A program made the position numbers and the translations under genes. 44,041 nt of DNA from an uncultured Bacilli bacterium (GTDB taxonomy: Bacteria > Bacillota_I > Bacilli_A > RF39 > UBA660), in the NCBI GenBank assembly GCA_934096755.1, contig CAKOMU010000001.1:1-44041 (forward strand). The letters are read 5' to 3'. Below are positions 15,219 through 22,655 of the stretch, piece after piece (the stretch's first letter is position 1; each line of letters begins with the position of its first letter). The notes under the pieces were generated by a model. It was not told the origin of the DNA, searched no databases, and was given only the letters and a program-made list of their open reading frames with translations.

Positions 15219-15541
15219 TGAAAAAGAAAAATAATTGGTTTAAAAAAATTATGATTGTTTTAATAATTATCTTTTTGGGATTATACATAGCTTCTGTAAG
15301 TGGTTATTATGAAGCCCAAGTTAGTAATAAAGTGGCTTTGACAGATGAAGCTATTAGGGATTTTGAAAGAGATGTTTTGGAAGGAAAGACAGTAGATATT
15401 AATACTTATATTCAAAATGAAGATGTCGATTATAGTAATAAGTTTACGAAAACAGGAGAAAATGTTGCTCAGGCAATCATTGATATTATTACAAAATGTT
15501 TTAGTGGATGTTGGGATGCAATTAAGGTTTTATTTTTTTAA
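15218..15541 (+). CDS. Small membrane protein in the yqxA position
   Basis: A 107-residue protein with one N-terminal helix (about 10-29) and a short outer domain ending in two cysteines and hydrophobic residues (CFSGCWDAIKVLFF). Start and stop codons overlap with spoIIP, so translation is probably coupled. In Bacillus subtilis the gene between spoIIP and lepA is yqxA (DUF3679, about 110 residues, same topology). Position, length and topology fit that family, but I see little clear sequence identity. A role alongside SpoIIP in sporulation is inference. Confidence 0.6.
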   Translation: MKKKNNWFKKIMIVLIIIFLGLYIASVSGYYEAQVSNKVALTDEAIRDFERDVLEGKTVDINTYIQNEDVDYSNKFTKTGENVAQAIIDIITKCFSGCWDAIKVLFF

Positions 15542-15556
15542 GTGTTATGTTAAAAT
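15528..15556 (+). promoter_or_regulatory. lepA promoter
   Basis: Weak -35 TTTTAT (15528-15533), 17 bp, TGT TAAAAT (15551-15556), in the gap before lepA. Confidence 0.45.
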
Positions 15557-15575
15557 AAAAGCTGGGTGATGTACT

Positions 15576-17369
15576 GTGGCTAAAGAACATATACGTAATT
15601 TTTCAATTATTGCCCATATTGATCATGGGAAAAGTACGTTAGCAGATAGAATTTTGGAAATTACAGGAGCTTTATCAAAAAGAGAGATGAAAGATCAAAT
15701 TCTAGATAATATGGATCTAGAAAGAGAAAGAGGTATAACAATTAAGTTAAATGCAGTGAGGCTTAAATACCATTATAACGGTGAAGACTATAAAATTAAT
15801 TTAATTGATACTCCAGGTCATGTCGACTTTTCTTATGAGGTTTCACGAAGTTTGGCGGCTTGTGAAGGAGCTTTATTAATTGTCGATGCTGCTCAAGGAA
15901 TTGAGGCACAAACTTTAGCTAATTTGTACTTGGCGATGGAACAAGACTTAAAAATTATTCCAGTTATTAATAAGATTGACTTACCAAATGCAGATATTCC
16001 ACGAGTAACTAAAGAATTAGTAGATGTCTTAGGTTTTAAAGAAGATGAAATAATTTTATGTAGTGCTAAGACAGGTGAAGGTGTTGAAGATATTATAAAA
16101 GCGGTGATTGAAAGAATTCCAGAACCGGTGATAGATGTTTTTAAGCCTACGAGAGCTTTGATATTTGATTCTTATTTTGATTCTTATCGAGGCGTTATTT
16201 TATTAGTTAAAGTAGTGGATGGTAAAATTAAGCTTGGTGATAAAATTAAAATGATGGCTAGTGGTAGCACTTTTGAAGTAGTTGAGTTGGGAGTTCATAC
16301 CCCAAAAGAATTAAAATATAAAGAATTGCTAAGTGGAGAAGTAGGGTATGTTTGTGCAGCGATTAAAGATATTAGTACCGTAAGTGTGGGAGATACTATA
16401 ACTGTTTTAGGAAATGAAGATGTTATGCCTATAAAAGGGTATAAAGAAATGAAACCAATGGTATTTTCTGGAATTTTTCCAACAGAACCTAATCGTTATG
16501 AAGAGTTAAAAGAAGCCTTAATAAAATTAAAGCTAAATGATGCAGCCTTGCATTTTGAACCAGAAACTAGTGAAGCTTTGGGATTTGGTTTTCGTATTGG
16601 TTTTTTAGGACTTCTTCATATGGATGTCGTAATTACAAGAATTGAAAGAGAATTTGGTATCAATATTATTGCTACTAGTCCTAGTGTTGTTTACAAAGTG
16701 ACTTTAACTGATGGCGATGTGGTAGATGTCGATGCTCCTAATAAAATGCCAGATCGAGCAAAAATATTGAAAATTGAAGAACCATATATATATACTAGTA
16801 TTATTGCTCCATCTACTTACATTGGTGCAATTATGGAACTGTGTCAAAATAAAAGAGGGATATATAAAGCTGTAGATTATATAGATGCTACGAGAATTAA
16901 TGTTCACTATGAAATTCCTTTGGCGGAAATTGTTTATGATTTTTATGACCGTTTGAAAAGTACGACCAAAGGGTATGCTTCTTTTGACTACGAATTAAAC
17001 GGTTATAAAGAAAGTAGTTTAGTAAAGATGGATATTTTATTAAACGGAGAAATAGTTGATGCTTTAAGTGTAATTGTTCATAAAGATTTTGCTTACCAAA
17101 AGGGAAGAAGTATTGTTGGAAAGTTGAGAGAATTAATTCCTAGACAAATGTTTCAAATTCCTATTCAAGCTAGTATTGGCTCTAAAGTTATTGCTAGAGA
17201 AAATATTAGTGCTTTAAAGAAAAATGTGTTGGCTAAATGCTATGGTGGAGATGTTTCACGAAAAAGAAAACTATTGGAAAAACAAAAGGAAGGAAAAAAA
17301 CGAATGAAAATGGTTGGTTCTGTTGAGGTGCCACAAGAAGCATTTTTAGCCGTTTTGGGGGATGAATGA
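15576..17369 (+). CDS. lepA: Elongation factor 4 (LepA)
   Basis: Ribosome-associated GTPase that back-translocates or aids initiation and biogenesis. The 597 residues match the family. GTPase motifs: AHIDHGKSTLADR (G1), RERGITIK (G2), DTPGHVDF (G3), NKIDLP (G4), SAKTG (G5). The LepA-specific C-terminal domain follows, with SVEVPQEAFLAVL at the end. It starts with GTG, 5 bases after a GGTGAT ribosome site (15565-15570). The next gene overlaps its stop. Confidence 0.98.
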   Translation: MAKEHIRNFSIIAHIDHGKSTLADRILEITGALSKREMKDQILDNMDLERERGITIKLNAVRLKYHYNGEDYKINLIDTPGHVDFSYEVSRSLAACEGALLIVDAAQGIEAQTLANLYLAMEQDLKIIPVINKIDLPNADIPRVTKELVDVLGFKEDEIILCSAKTGEGVEDIIKAVIERIPEPVIDVFKPTRALIFDSYFDSYRGVILLVKVVDGKIKLGDKIKMMASGSTFEVVELGVHTPKELKYKELLSGEVGYVCAAIKDISTVSVGDTITVLGNEDVMPIKGYKEMKPMVFSGIFPTEPNRYEELKEALIKLKLNDAALHFEPETSEALGFGFRIGFLGLLHMDVVITRIEREFGINIIATSPSVVYKVTLTDGDVVDVDAPNKMPDRAKILKIEEPYIYTSIIAPSTYIGAIMELCQNKRGIYKAVDYIDATRINVHYEIPLAEIVYDFYDRLKSTTKGYASFDYELNGYKESSLVKMDILLNGEIVDALSVIVHKDFAYQKGRSIVGKLRELIPRQMFQIPIQASIGSKVIARENISALKKNVLAKCYGGDVSRKRKLLEKQKEGKKRMKMVGSVEVPQEAFLAVLGDE

Positions 17370-18004
17370 TGAAAGAAAAAATTAAAGAAAACGTATTGAA
17401 TAAAGCAATTAAAGTTGATCAAAATTTATTAAGAGAATGGTATCCAATGCCATCACGAAGAAGTAATTTTATTGCTAATTGTGCACTTACTTTTGGTTTA
17501 CAATTAGAGACTTTAGCTGTTATTTTTGGTAAAACAGAATGGGAAATGCGCAATTATTTGTTAAAAGCTGATTGTGTTTCTTCTTTAAATCGTTTATTTT
17601 ATTCAGGTGTAATTAATCAAGAAGAAGCAATTGCTAATTTTAATCAATTTTATACCAAGTTGACTGATGCTTATAATAATGGGCAAAAGGTTAAGGATAT
17701 TTTGGCAGAAATTTATGATTATAAAGTTTATGAGTTTAAGAAAAATCATAAAGCAGGTCAATCTCTTAGTACAGAAAATATCATGATGTTAATGAAGTAT
17801 CAAGTCAAACATTTGATTTCGACAAAAGAAATGGGGTTGTTATTTAATTTTAATCCTGGGCATTACCGTCGACAAATTAACAAAATAAATTATGAAGTAA
17901 AAAATAGAGAAATTAAAAAATTATTAGCTAATTACTATTCTTTAATTGATAAGAGTGAAAAATCTTTTAAAGAAAATACATTAAAAAGAGTGTACCATGG
18001 CTAA
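17369..18004 (+). CDS. Conserved unknown protein between lepA and hemW
   Basis: A 211-residue, probably all-helical soluble protein I do not recognise. Segments LQLETLAVIFGKTEWEMRNY and STKEMGLLFNFNPGHYRRQI both read like helix-turn-helix units, so nucleic-acid binding is possible but unproven. ATG 17369 is 6 bases after GGGGGA; the ATG at 17366, one residue longer, is the alternative. It overlaps lepA at its 5' end and hemW by 8 bases at its 3' end, so it is locked in a lepA-X-hemW operon. In Bacillus hemW follows lepA directly. Confidence 0.7.
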   Translation: MKEKIKENVLNKAIKVDQNLLREWYPMPSRRSNFIANCALTFGLQLETLAVIFGKTEWEMRNYLLKADCVSSLNRLFYSGVINQEEAIANFNQFYTKLTDAYNNGQKVKDILAEIYDYKVYEFKKNHKAGQSLSTENIMMLMKYQVKHLISTKEMGLLFNFNPGHYRRQINKINYEVKNREIKKLLANYYSLIDKSEKSFKENTLKRVYHG

Positions 18005-19076
18005 GGCCGTTTATGTACATATTCCTTTTTGTCATAATATTTGTTCTTATTGTGATTTTTGTAAGTTTTTATATAATGAAAAGTGGGTATATGCTTATTT
18101 TAAAGCATTAAAAAACGAGATTAATGATCGATATATGGGAGATAAAATTGAAACTATATATATCGGTGGTGGGACGCCTAGTTACCTTAGTTTAAAAGAA
18201 ATTGAAAAATTAATGGGGATGTTAAGTGTCTTGGATACTAGTGAGTTAAAGGAATTTACATTTGAGTGTAACTTAGAGGATATTACAGAAGAATTATTAG
18301 ATTTATTAAAAAAATATCGAGTAAATAGACTTAGTATTGGGATTCAATCATTTAATAAAAAAAATTTGGCTTTTATGGAAAGACAAGCTGATTTTAAAGA
18401 TGCATTATATAAAATGAATATGTGTCGTAAAAAAGGATTTCAAAATATTAATTTGGATTTGATGTATGCCATACCAGGTGAAACATTAAAAGATTTGAAA
18501 AAAGATTTAGAGTTGTTTCGTAAATTAAATCCTACCCATATTAGTGCTTATAGTTTGATATTAGAAGAGCATACCAAAGCTTATGTCAATAAAACTACAT
18601 ACATAGAAGAAGAATTAGATTATGAGATGTATAAATTGATTACTAATATGCTTGATGGTGCTAATCATTATGAAATTAGTAATTATGCAATTGAAGGCTA
18701 TGAATGTTTGCATAATTTAGTGTATTGGAATAATGAAGAGTATTATGGGTTTGGTTTAGGGGCTAGTGGTTATCTAGATGGTATTCGTTATACTAATACT
18801 AAAAATTTAAAAGATTATTTACTAGGTAATTATGTTAGTAGTAGAGAAATTATTAAAGATAAAGAAGCGATGGATTATGAACTTATGCTGGGGTTAAGAA
18901 AGTTTTCCGGCATAAATATTAAAAAATTTTATGAAAAATTTGGTTATAATTTGTTGGAAGTTTATGATTTGAAGAAACTATTAAAAAATAAAGAATTGAT
19001 TAAAAAAAGAGGATATATTTACGTAAATCCTATGTATATGTATGTCATGAATGAGATACTTCTACAAATAATTTAA
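17997..19076 (+). CDS. hemW: Radical SAM heme chaperone HemW
   Basis: HemW-type radical SAM protein that binds heme and a 4Fe-4S cluster for heme insertion into respiratory proteins; often misannotated as coproporphyrinogen oxidase. The cluster motif CHNICSYCDFC (CX3CX2CXC) near residues 13-23, GGGTPSYL, the SIGIQSF block, MYAIPGET and the C-terminal HemN-C region ELMLGLRKFSGI are present. Length 359. In Bacillus hrcA follows; here a cadherin-like membrane protein gene follows instead. Confidence 0.93.
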   Translation: MAKAVYVHIPFCHNICSYCDFCKFLYNEKWVYAYFKALKNEINDRYMGDKIETIYIGGGTPSYLSLKEIEKLMGMLSVLDTSELKEFTFECNLEDITEELLDLLKKYRVNRLSIGIQSFNKKNLAFMERQADFKDALYKMNMCRKKGFQNINLDLMYAIPGETLKDLKKDLELFRKLNPTHISAYSLILEEHTKAYVNKTTYIEEELDYEMYKLITNMLDGANHYEISNYAIEGYECLHNLVYWNNEEYYGFGLGASGYLDGIRYTNTKNLKDYLLGNYVSSREIIKDKEAMDYELMLGLRKFSGINIKKFYEKFGYNLLEVYDLKKLLKNKELIKKRGYIYVNPMYMYVMNEILLQII

Positions 19077-19085
19077 ATGTTTTAG

Positions 19086-19120
19086 AGCACACTATAAAGG
19101 GAGATGATAGTGTGCTTTTA
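19086..19120 (+). promoter_or_regulatory. Hairpin presenting the next gene's ribosome binding site
   Basis: Perfect 10-bp stem (19086-19095 with 19107-19116) followed by a short T stretch, a possible weak terminator for hemW. Its 11-base loop contains AAAGGGAGA (19097-19105), and the GTG start of the next gene (19112) is buried in the 3' arm. This arrangement could regulate translation. Confidence 0.6.
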
Positions 19121-19519
19121 AATTTGGAAGTTTTAAATGGTGTTATGACGATTGATTTTGATCCATTAATTGATACTTACACTGTTGATGTTGCTAGTGA
19201 TGTCGATAGTTTGGTTCTTAATTATGAATTGTCTACTGATAGTAATCTTAAAATAATCAATAATGAAGATTTAGTAGAGGGAGAAAATATTATTTATTTA
19301 GAAGTAAGTAGTCAAAAAGATATGAATACCTATACTTTATTAGTTAATAAAGAAAGTACACAAAGTGTATTTAATTATGAAAATATGGCTGATAGTTTAG
19401 ATGTTTATCATGAAAAACAACCCAATAGTGTATTAATTGGGGGTGGCACTTTTTTAATCATTATTCTTTGCTTTATAATTATTTTTCGACCAAGACTCAA
19501 GCATAAAAAAGTAAAATAA
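19112..19519 (+). CDS. Cadherin-like beta-sandwich protein with C-terminal membrane helix
   Basis: A 135-residue protein. Residues 3-88 follow the bacterial cadherin-like beta-sandwich pattern (FDPLIDTYTVDV, then DSLVLNYELS, LVEGENIIYLEVSS, NTYTLLVNK), a domain normally outside the cell. A membrane helix (about 108-127) and a basic tail (RPRLKHKK) follow, giving an N-out/C-in topology, yet no signal peptide is present. The GTG start is 7 bases after AAAGGGAGA but lies in a hairpin. It sits just before the bacteriocin transporter; whether it belongs to that locus is unknown. Confidence 0.65.
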   Translation: MLLNLEVLNGVMTIDFDPLIDTYTVDVASDVDSLVLNYELSTDSNLKIINNEDLVEGENIIYLEVSSQKDMNTYTLLVNKESTQSVFNYENMADSLDVYHEKQPNSVLIGGGTFLIIILCFIIIFRPRLKHKKVK

Positions 19520-19527
19520 CTTTTTTT
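19505..19527 (+). terminator. AT-only hairpin terminator candidate
   Basis: AAAAAAGT/ACTTTTTT stem (19505-19512 with 19519-19526) plus one T, overlapping the stop codon. All but two pairs are A-T, so its strength is doubtful. Confidence 0.45.
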
Positions 19528-19597
19528 ATCAAAATTTTAAAAAAAATCTAAACGAGCCTTCTTTTTAACTAATAAATATAGTGAAGGAGGTGAATAG

Positions 19598-21637
19598 ATG
19601 AAGATAGTTTTACAAAGAGAAGAAAAAGATTGTGGAATATGTTGTCTTAGTATGATTATTCAGTATTATAAAGGTTTTGTACCATTAGAAGTGTTGCGAA
19701 TGGATGCTAAAACTGATAAAAATGGAACATCAGCTTTAAATATGGTTTTGACAGCGCAAAAATATGGTTTTGATGCCATGGGATTAAAATTAGATAATCT
19801 AAGTGATATACCCCAATTGCCTTCGATTGCTCATTTACAATTAAAAAATGGGTATACACATTATGTGTTAATTTTAAAAGTAACTAAAAATAAAGTAACT
19901 ATTATTGATCCTGCAAAAGGAAAGGAGGTTTTAAGTCTTGCAAAATTTAAGCAGGATTGGACTGGAGTAGTTATTGTTTTTTATCCTAAACGGAAAATTG
20001 TTGTGTTAAAAAATAAGACTACTTTATTCAAAATATTAAAAAATATTTATAAACAAGAAAAGAAAATTATAAATATCATTATGATTGTCAATTTGCTTTT
20101 TATTATTCTATCTATCATAGGTGAATATTATCTACAAACTATGATGGGAGTTATTAATGGTTTTTATGATTATCGGTATATCAAATGGTTGTTTTTGTTA
20201 TTCTTTTTCTTTTTGATAAGTAAAATTTGGATGGGAAATTTTCGCCTTTATTTAGAAAATCATGTTCATAAAAGTGTTTCTGGTGTTTTATATCGTGATT
20301 TTTTAAGTCATCTATTTAAACTTCCTTTAGAACAAATTACTTCGCGAAAATCTGGTGATATTGTTGCTAGAGTAGAGGATTTAAACAGTATTAGCCAGAT
20401 TCTCGTGGAATTTGTCGGTGGAATTGTTTTAGATTTAACATTGTTAGCTTTGGTCTTAATAATCCTTATAAATATCAATCTTTATTTATTTATGAGTGTA
20501 TTTATCTTGTCTTTAATTTATCTATTTATTTGTTTTTTTACCTATAAGGTGATTTATAAAAAAGCATATAACAATATTTGTTTAGCTAATGATAGTTTAA
20601 ATAGTTTATATGAGAGCGTTAAAATGATATCTAGTATAAAAAATATGAATTGTGAAGATGTTGTTTTAAAGAAGATGGAAAAGAAAGTATGTAATTTTTT
20701 ATTTGATGAGTTTAAGTTTAAAAATTTATTAAATAAGATAGGTATTTTGAAAAATATAATCGATGAATTATATTTTTTTATGACTACTTCTTTGGGGATT
20801 TGGTTGGTTTTTAAACAAAAAATAGATATTTGGCATTTGATAACATTTAATATGATTTTAAATTTATATGTAAGTTTTATCAAAAAAATAGGTGATGGTT
20901 TACCAAAGTTAAGTATGCTTAGAGCTAGCTTAACTAAGGTTAATGAGTTTTTAAATATAATACCTGAAAAAAGTGGAAGATTAGAAGTATTGAATAATTA
21001 TAGTCTTAAAGGTGTTAATCTCAGTTATCAATATAATTCGCTTAAACAAATTTTTACTAATTTAAATTTTGAAATTAAAGAAGGAGAGTTTGTGTTATTA
21101 AAGGGGCCAAGTGGATGTGGAAAATCCACGGTTTGTCATATGTTAAATAAATGTCTTAGTGATTTTCAAGGTTTGCTGATGATTGGTGATGTTAATATTA
21201 AAGATTTAAGTGTGCAATCCGTACGTAATAATATTTTGTATGTAGGACAAAATGAAGCTTTGGAAACAGATTCGATTTATAATAATATTATCTTTAATCG
21301 AGAAGTTTCAAATGAACTATTTAGAAATGTGTGTGAGATTTGTCATTTAGATCAAATAGTAGAAAATAAAGTTTTACGATATGAAAGTATTATTAGCGAT
21401 GAAGAAGGGACTATTTCTGGTGGTGAAAGACAAAGAATTATATTAGCTCGAGCTTTACTCAATCAATTTAAGATACTTATTTTAGATGAAGCTTTAAGTG
21501 AGGTTGATATGGGGATGGAAATGGATATAATTACAAAATTAAGAAATAGTTTTTGGCAAAAAACAATTATTTTTATTAGTCATAAAAAATATAAAAAAAT
21601 ATTTGATCAAGAAATTGATTTAGGAAAATGTCAATGA
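19598..21637 (+). CDS. Peptidase-containing ABC transporter (C39) for double-glycine bacteriocins
   Basis: A 679-residue exporter that removes double-glycine leaders and secretes the peptides. Residues 1-130 are a C39 protease with Gln6, Cys12 (DCGICC), His88 (YTHYVL) and Asp104 (IIDPAKG). About 150-430 is the transmembrane domain with five to six helices. About 460-679 is the nucleotide-binding domain, with Walker A GPSGCGKST (about 504), signature ISGGERQR (about 606), Walker B ILILDEALSEVD (about 627) and an H-loop ISHK. AAGGAGGTG gives a near-perfect ribosome site. The stop overlaps the accessory gene, and two GG-leader peptides follow. I see no convincing promoter in the 78 bases upstream. 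Confidence 0.93.
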   Translation: MKIVLQREEKDCGICCLSMIIQYYKGFVPLEVLRMDAKTDKNGTSALNMVLTAQKYGFDAMGLKLDNLSDIPQLPSIAHLQLKNGYTHYVLILKVTKNKVTIIDPAKGKEVLSLAKFKQDWTGVVIVFYPKRKIVVLKNKTTLFKILKNIYKQEKKIINIIMIVNLLFIILSIIGEYYLQTMMGVINGFYDYRYIKWLFLLFFFFLISKIWMGNFRLYLENHVHKSVSGVLYRDFLSHLFKLPLEQITSRKSGDIVARVEDLNSISQILVEFVGGIVLDLTLLALVLIILININLYLFMSVFILSLIYLFICFFTYKVIYKKAYNNICLANDSLNSLYESVKMISSIKNMNCEDVVLKKMEKKVCNFLFDEFKFKNLLNKIGILKNIIDELYFFMTTSLGIWLVFKQKIDIWHLITFNMILNLYVSFIKKIGDGLPKLSMLRASLTKVNEFLNIIPEKSGRLEVLNNYSLKGVNLSYQYNSLKQIFTNLNFEIKEGEFVLLKGPSGCGKSTVCHMLNKCLSDFQGLLMIGDVNIKDLSVQSVRNNILYVGQNEALETDSIYNNIIFNREVSNELFRNVCEICHLDQIVENKVLRYESIISDEEGTISGGERQRIILARALLNQFKILILDEALSEVDMGMEMDIITKLRNSFWQKTIIFISHKKYKKIFDQEIDLGKCQ

Positions 21638-22035
21638 ATTATAGTTATTTAATTAATATACCAGTCAAAATAAAATTTATTTTAGTAGTGTTTATCATAC
21701 AAATAATTTTTATTTTGATACTCATTTTATTTTTTCCTGTTTATCGAGTCTATTCGACTTATTTTTATGTCGATCAAGATTTGATATACATTAAATTACC
21801 TATTAATAACCCTGATATTATTGAGAAAATGGAGTATGGAATAATAAATGAGAAAAAGTATAATTTGATAGTAAAAAATATTAGCCCAGTGATGGTTAAT
21901 AAAGAAACAATGGAAAATTATCAGTTGGTAGCGCTAGAAAGTCCTAAGGAATTTTTTAATGATGAAATTATTAAAATAGATATTTATTATGATAGACAAA
22001 AAGTGTGGAGAAAAATAAAACAATGGTTATTTTAG
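21634..22035 (+). CDS. Short exporter accessory protein, reduced membrane-fusion-like
   Basis: A 133-residue protein with one long N-terminal hydrophobic helix (about 14-37) and an outer beta-rich domain (40-120) ending in a basic helix (RQKVWRKIKQWLF). ATG 21634 sits 8 bases after AGGA. An ATG at 21628 is also in frame but too close. It overlaps the transporter by 4 bases and precedes the bacteriocin genes, the place usually held by an HlyD/ComB-type fusion protein, but it lacks the long coiled-coil hairpin (those are over 400 residues). It could be a minimal adaptor or the immunity protein. Confidence 0.6.
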   Translation: MNYSYLINIPVKIKFILVVFIIQIIFILILILFFPVYRVYSTYFYVDQDLIYIKLPINNPDIIEKMEYGIINEKKYNLIVKNISPVMVNKETMENYQLVALESPKEFFNDEIIKIDIYYDRQKVWRKIKQWLF

Positions 22036-22044
22036 GAGGTAGAT

Positions 22045-22176
22045 GTGAAATTATCAGTGAGTGAATTAGAAAATATTAATGGTGGAAATGTCACGACTTG
22101 GTACATATTAGCTGGAGTTGGGGTATTTTTAGCAGGACTTTTTGTAGGTTTTTTTAATGGTAAATCTTGTAAATAG
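22045..22176 (+). CDS. Double-glycine-leader bacteriocin precursor, peptide 1
   Basis: A 43-residue precursor starting with GTG 5 bases after AGGAGG (22034-22039). The leader MKLSVSELENINGG ends in GG, with the hydrophobic positions expected of C39-processed leaders. The predicted mature peptide is 29 residues, strongly hydrophobic, with a GxxxG motif (GLFVG) in the helix AGVGVFLAGLFVGFF, and ends GKSCK with a single cysteine. The helix could span a membrane. It lies 9 bases after the accessory gene in a tight operon with the C39 exporter. The GxxxG is the helix-packing hallmark of class IIb peptides. Activity is not shown by sequence. Confidence 0.85.
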   Translation: MKLSVSELENINGGNVTTWYILAGVGVFLAGLFVGFFNGKSCK

Positions 22177-22185
22177 GAGTATTTT

Positions 22186-22341
22186 ATGAAACTTAGTGGA
22201 GAAAAATTAAGCCAAATAGTAGGTGGAGGAGTGACCGTATCCTTGCTTAATTCGTTATCAAGAATTGCAAGTACAATATATGATATTGGCTATGCGTTGG
22301 GATCAACTGTGCGAAAGCTATTTGGATCAAATACTTGTTAA
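22186..22341 (+). CDS. Double-glycine-leader bacteriocin precursor, peptide 2
   Basis: A 51-residue precursor. AGGAG (22175-22179) overlaps the stop of peptide 1 and lies 6 bases before ATG 22186. The leader MKLSGEKLSQIVGG closely parallels that of peptide 1 (MKLS, E-L, I-GG). The predicted mature peptide is 37 residues, amphipathic, with SxxxS (SRIAS) and GxxxG (GYALG) motifs, and ends in a single cysteine (SNTC). The paired leaders, adjacency and a GxxxG in each suggest a two-peptide bacteriocin. An alternative is two independent one-peptide bacteriocins or signalling peptides. Confidence 0.85.
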   Translation: MKLSGEKLSQIVGGGVTVSLLNSLSRIASTIYDIGYALGSTVRKLFGSNTC

Positions 22342-22363
22342 AAAGGTTTAAATAACCTTTTTT
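22341..22363 (+). terminator. Bacteriocin operon terminator
   Basis: 8-bp stem AAAAGGTT/AACCTTTT (22341-22348 with 22354-22361) beginning at the stop codon of peptide 2, then a T run. Confidence 0.85.
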
Positions 22364-22408
22364 ATTACAGAAATTAGGATAAGTTAGCGATTTTTGGCAA
22401 AAAAACGT

Positions 22409-22437
22409 TGTAAAGCTGGACCTCTTTTGTTATAATA
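22409..22437 (+). promoter_or_regulatory. rpsU-yqeY promoter
   Basis: TTGTAA (22409-22414), 17 bp, TGT TATAAT (22432-22437). The clearest SigA-type promoter in the window. Confidence 0.85.
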
Positions 22438-22466
22438 TTTTATGAAAAACGAAGGGAGGGCTGGAA

Positions 22467-22652
22467 ATGACAAAAGTAGTTGTACAAAATGGGAATGTTG
22501 ATTTAGCATTAAAAAAGTTTAAAGCAAAAGTTGCAAGAAGTGGAGTCCCTTCTGAAATCAAAAAAAGAAAACACTATGAAAAACCTGGTGTTAGAAGAAG
22601 AAACGAAATTAAAGAAGGAATTAAAAATTCTCATAAAAGAAATAGAGGATAG
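22467..22652 (+). CDS. rpsU: 30S ribosomal protein bS21
   Basis: A 61-residue, very basic protein of the 30S platform near the anti-Shine-Dalgarno. MTKVVVQNGNVDLALKKFK, RSGVPSEIKKRKHYEKPG and the arginine/lysine tail are diagnostic. GGAGGG precedes the ATG. It is followed by yqeY after 3 bases, the conserved rpsU-yqeY pair of Firmicutes. Confidence 0.97.
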   Translation: MTKVVVQNGNVDLALKKFKAKVARSGVPSEIKKRKHYEKPGVRRRNEIKEGIKNSHKRNRG

Positions 22653-22655
22653 ATA

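Noticed and set aside
16704..17422. Minus-strand frames over lepA
   Set aside because: Shadows of lepA; they have no ribosome site or recognisable protein.
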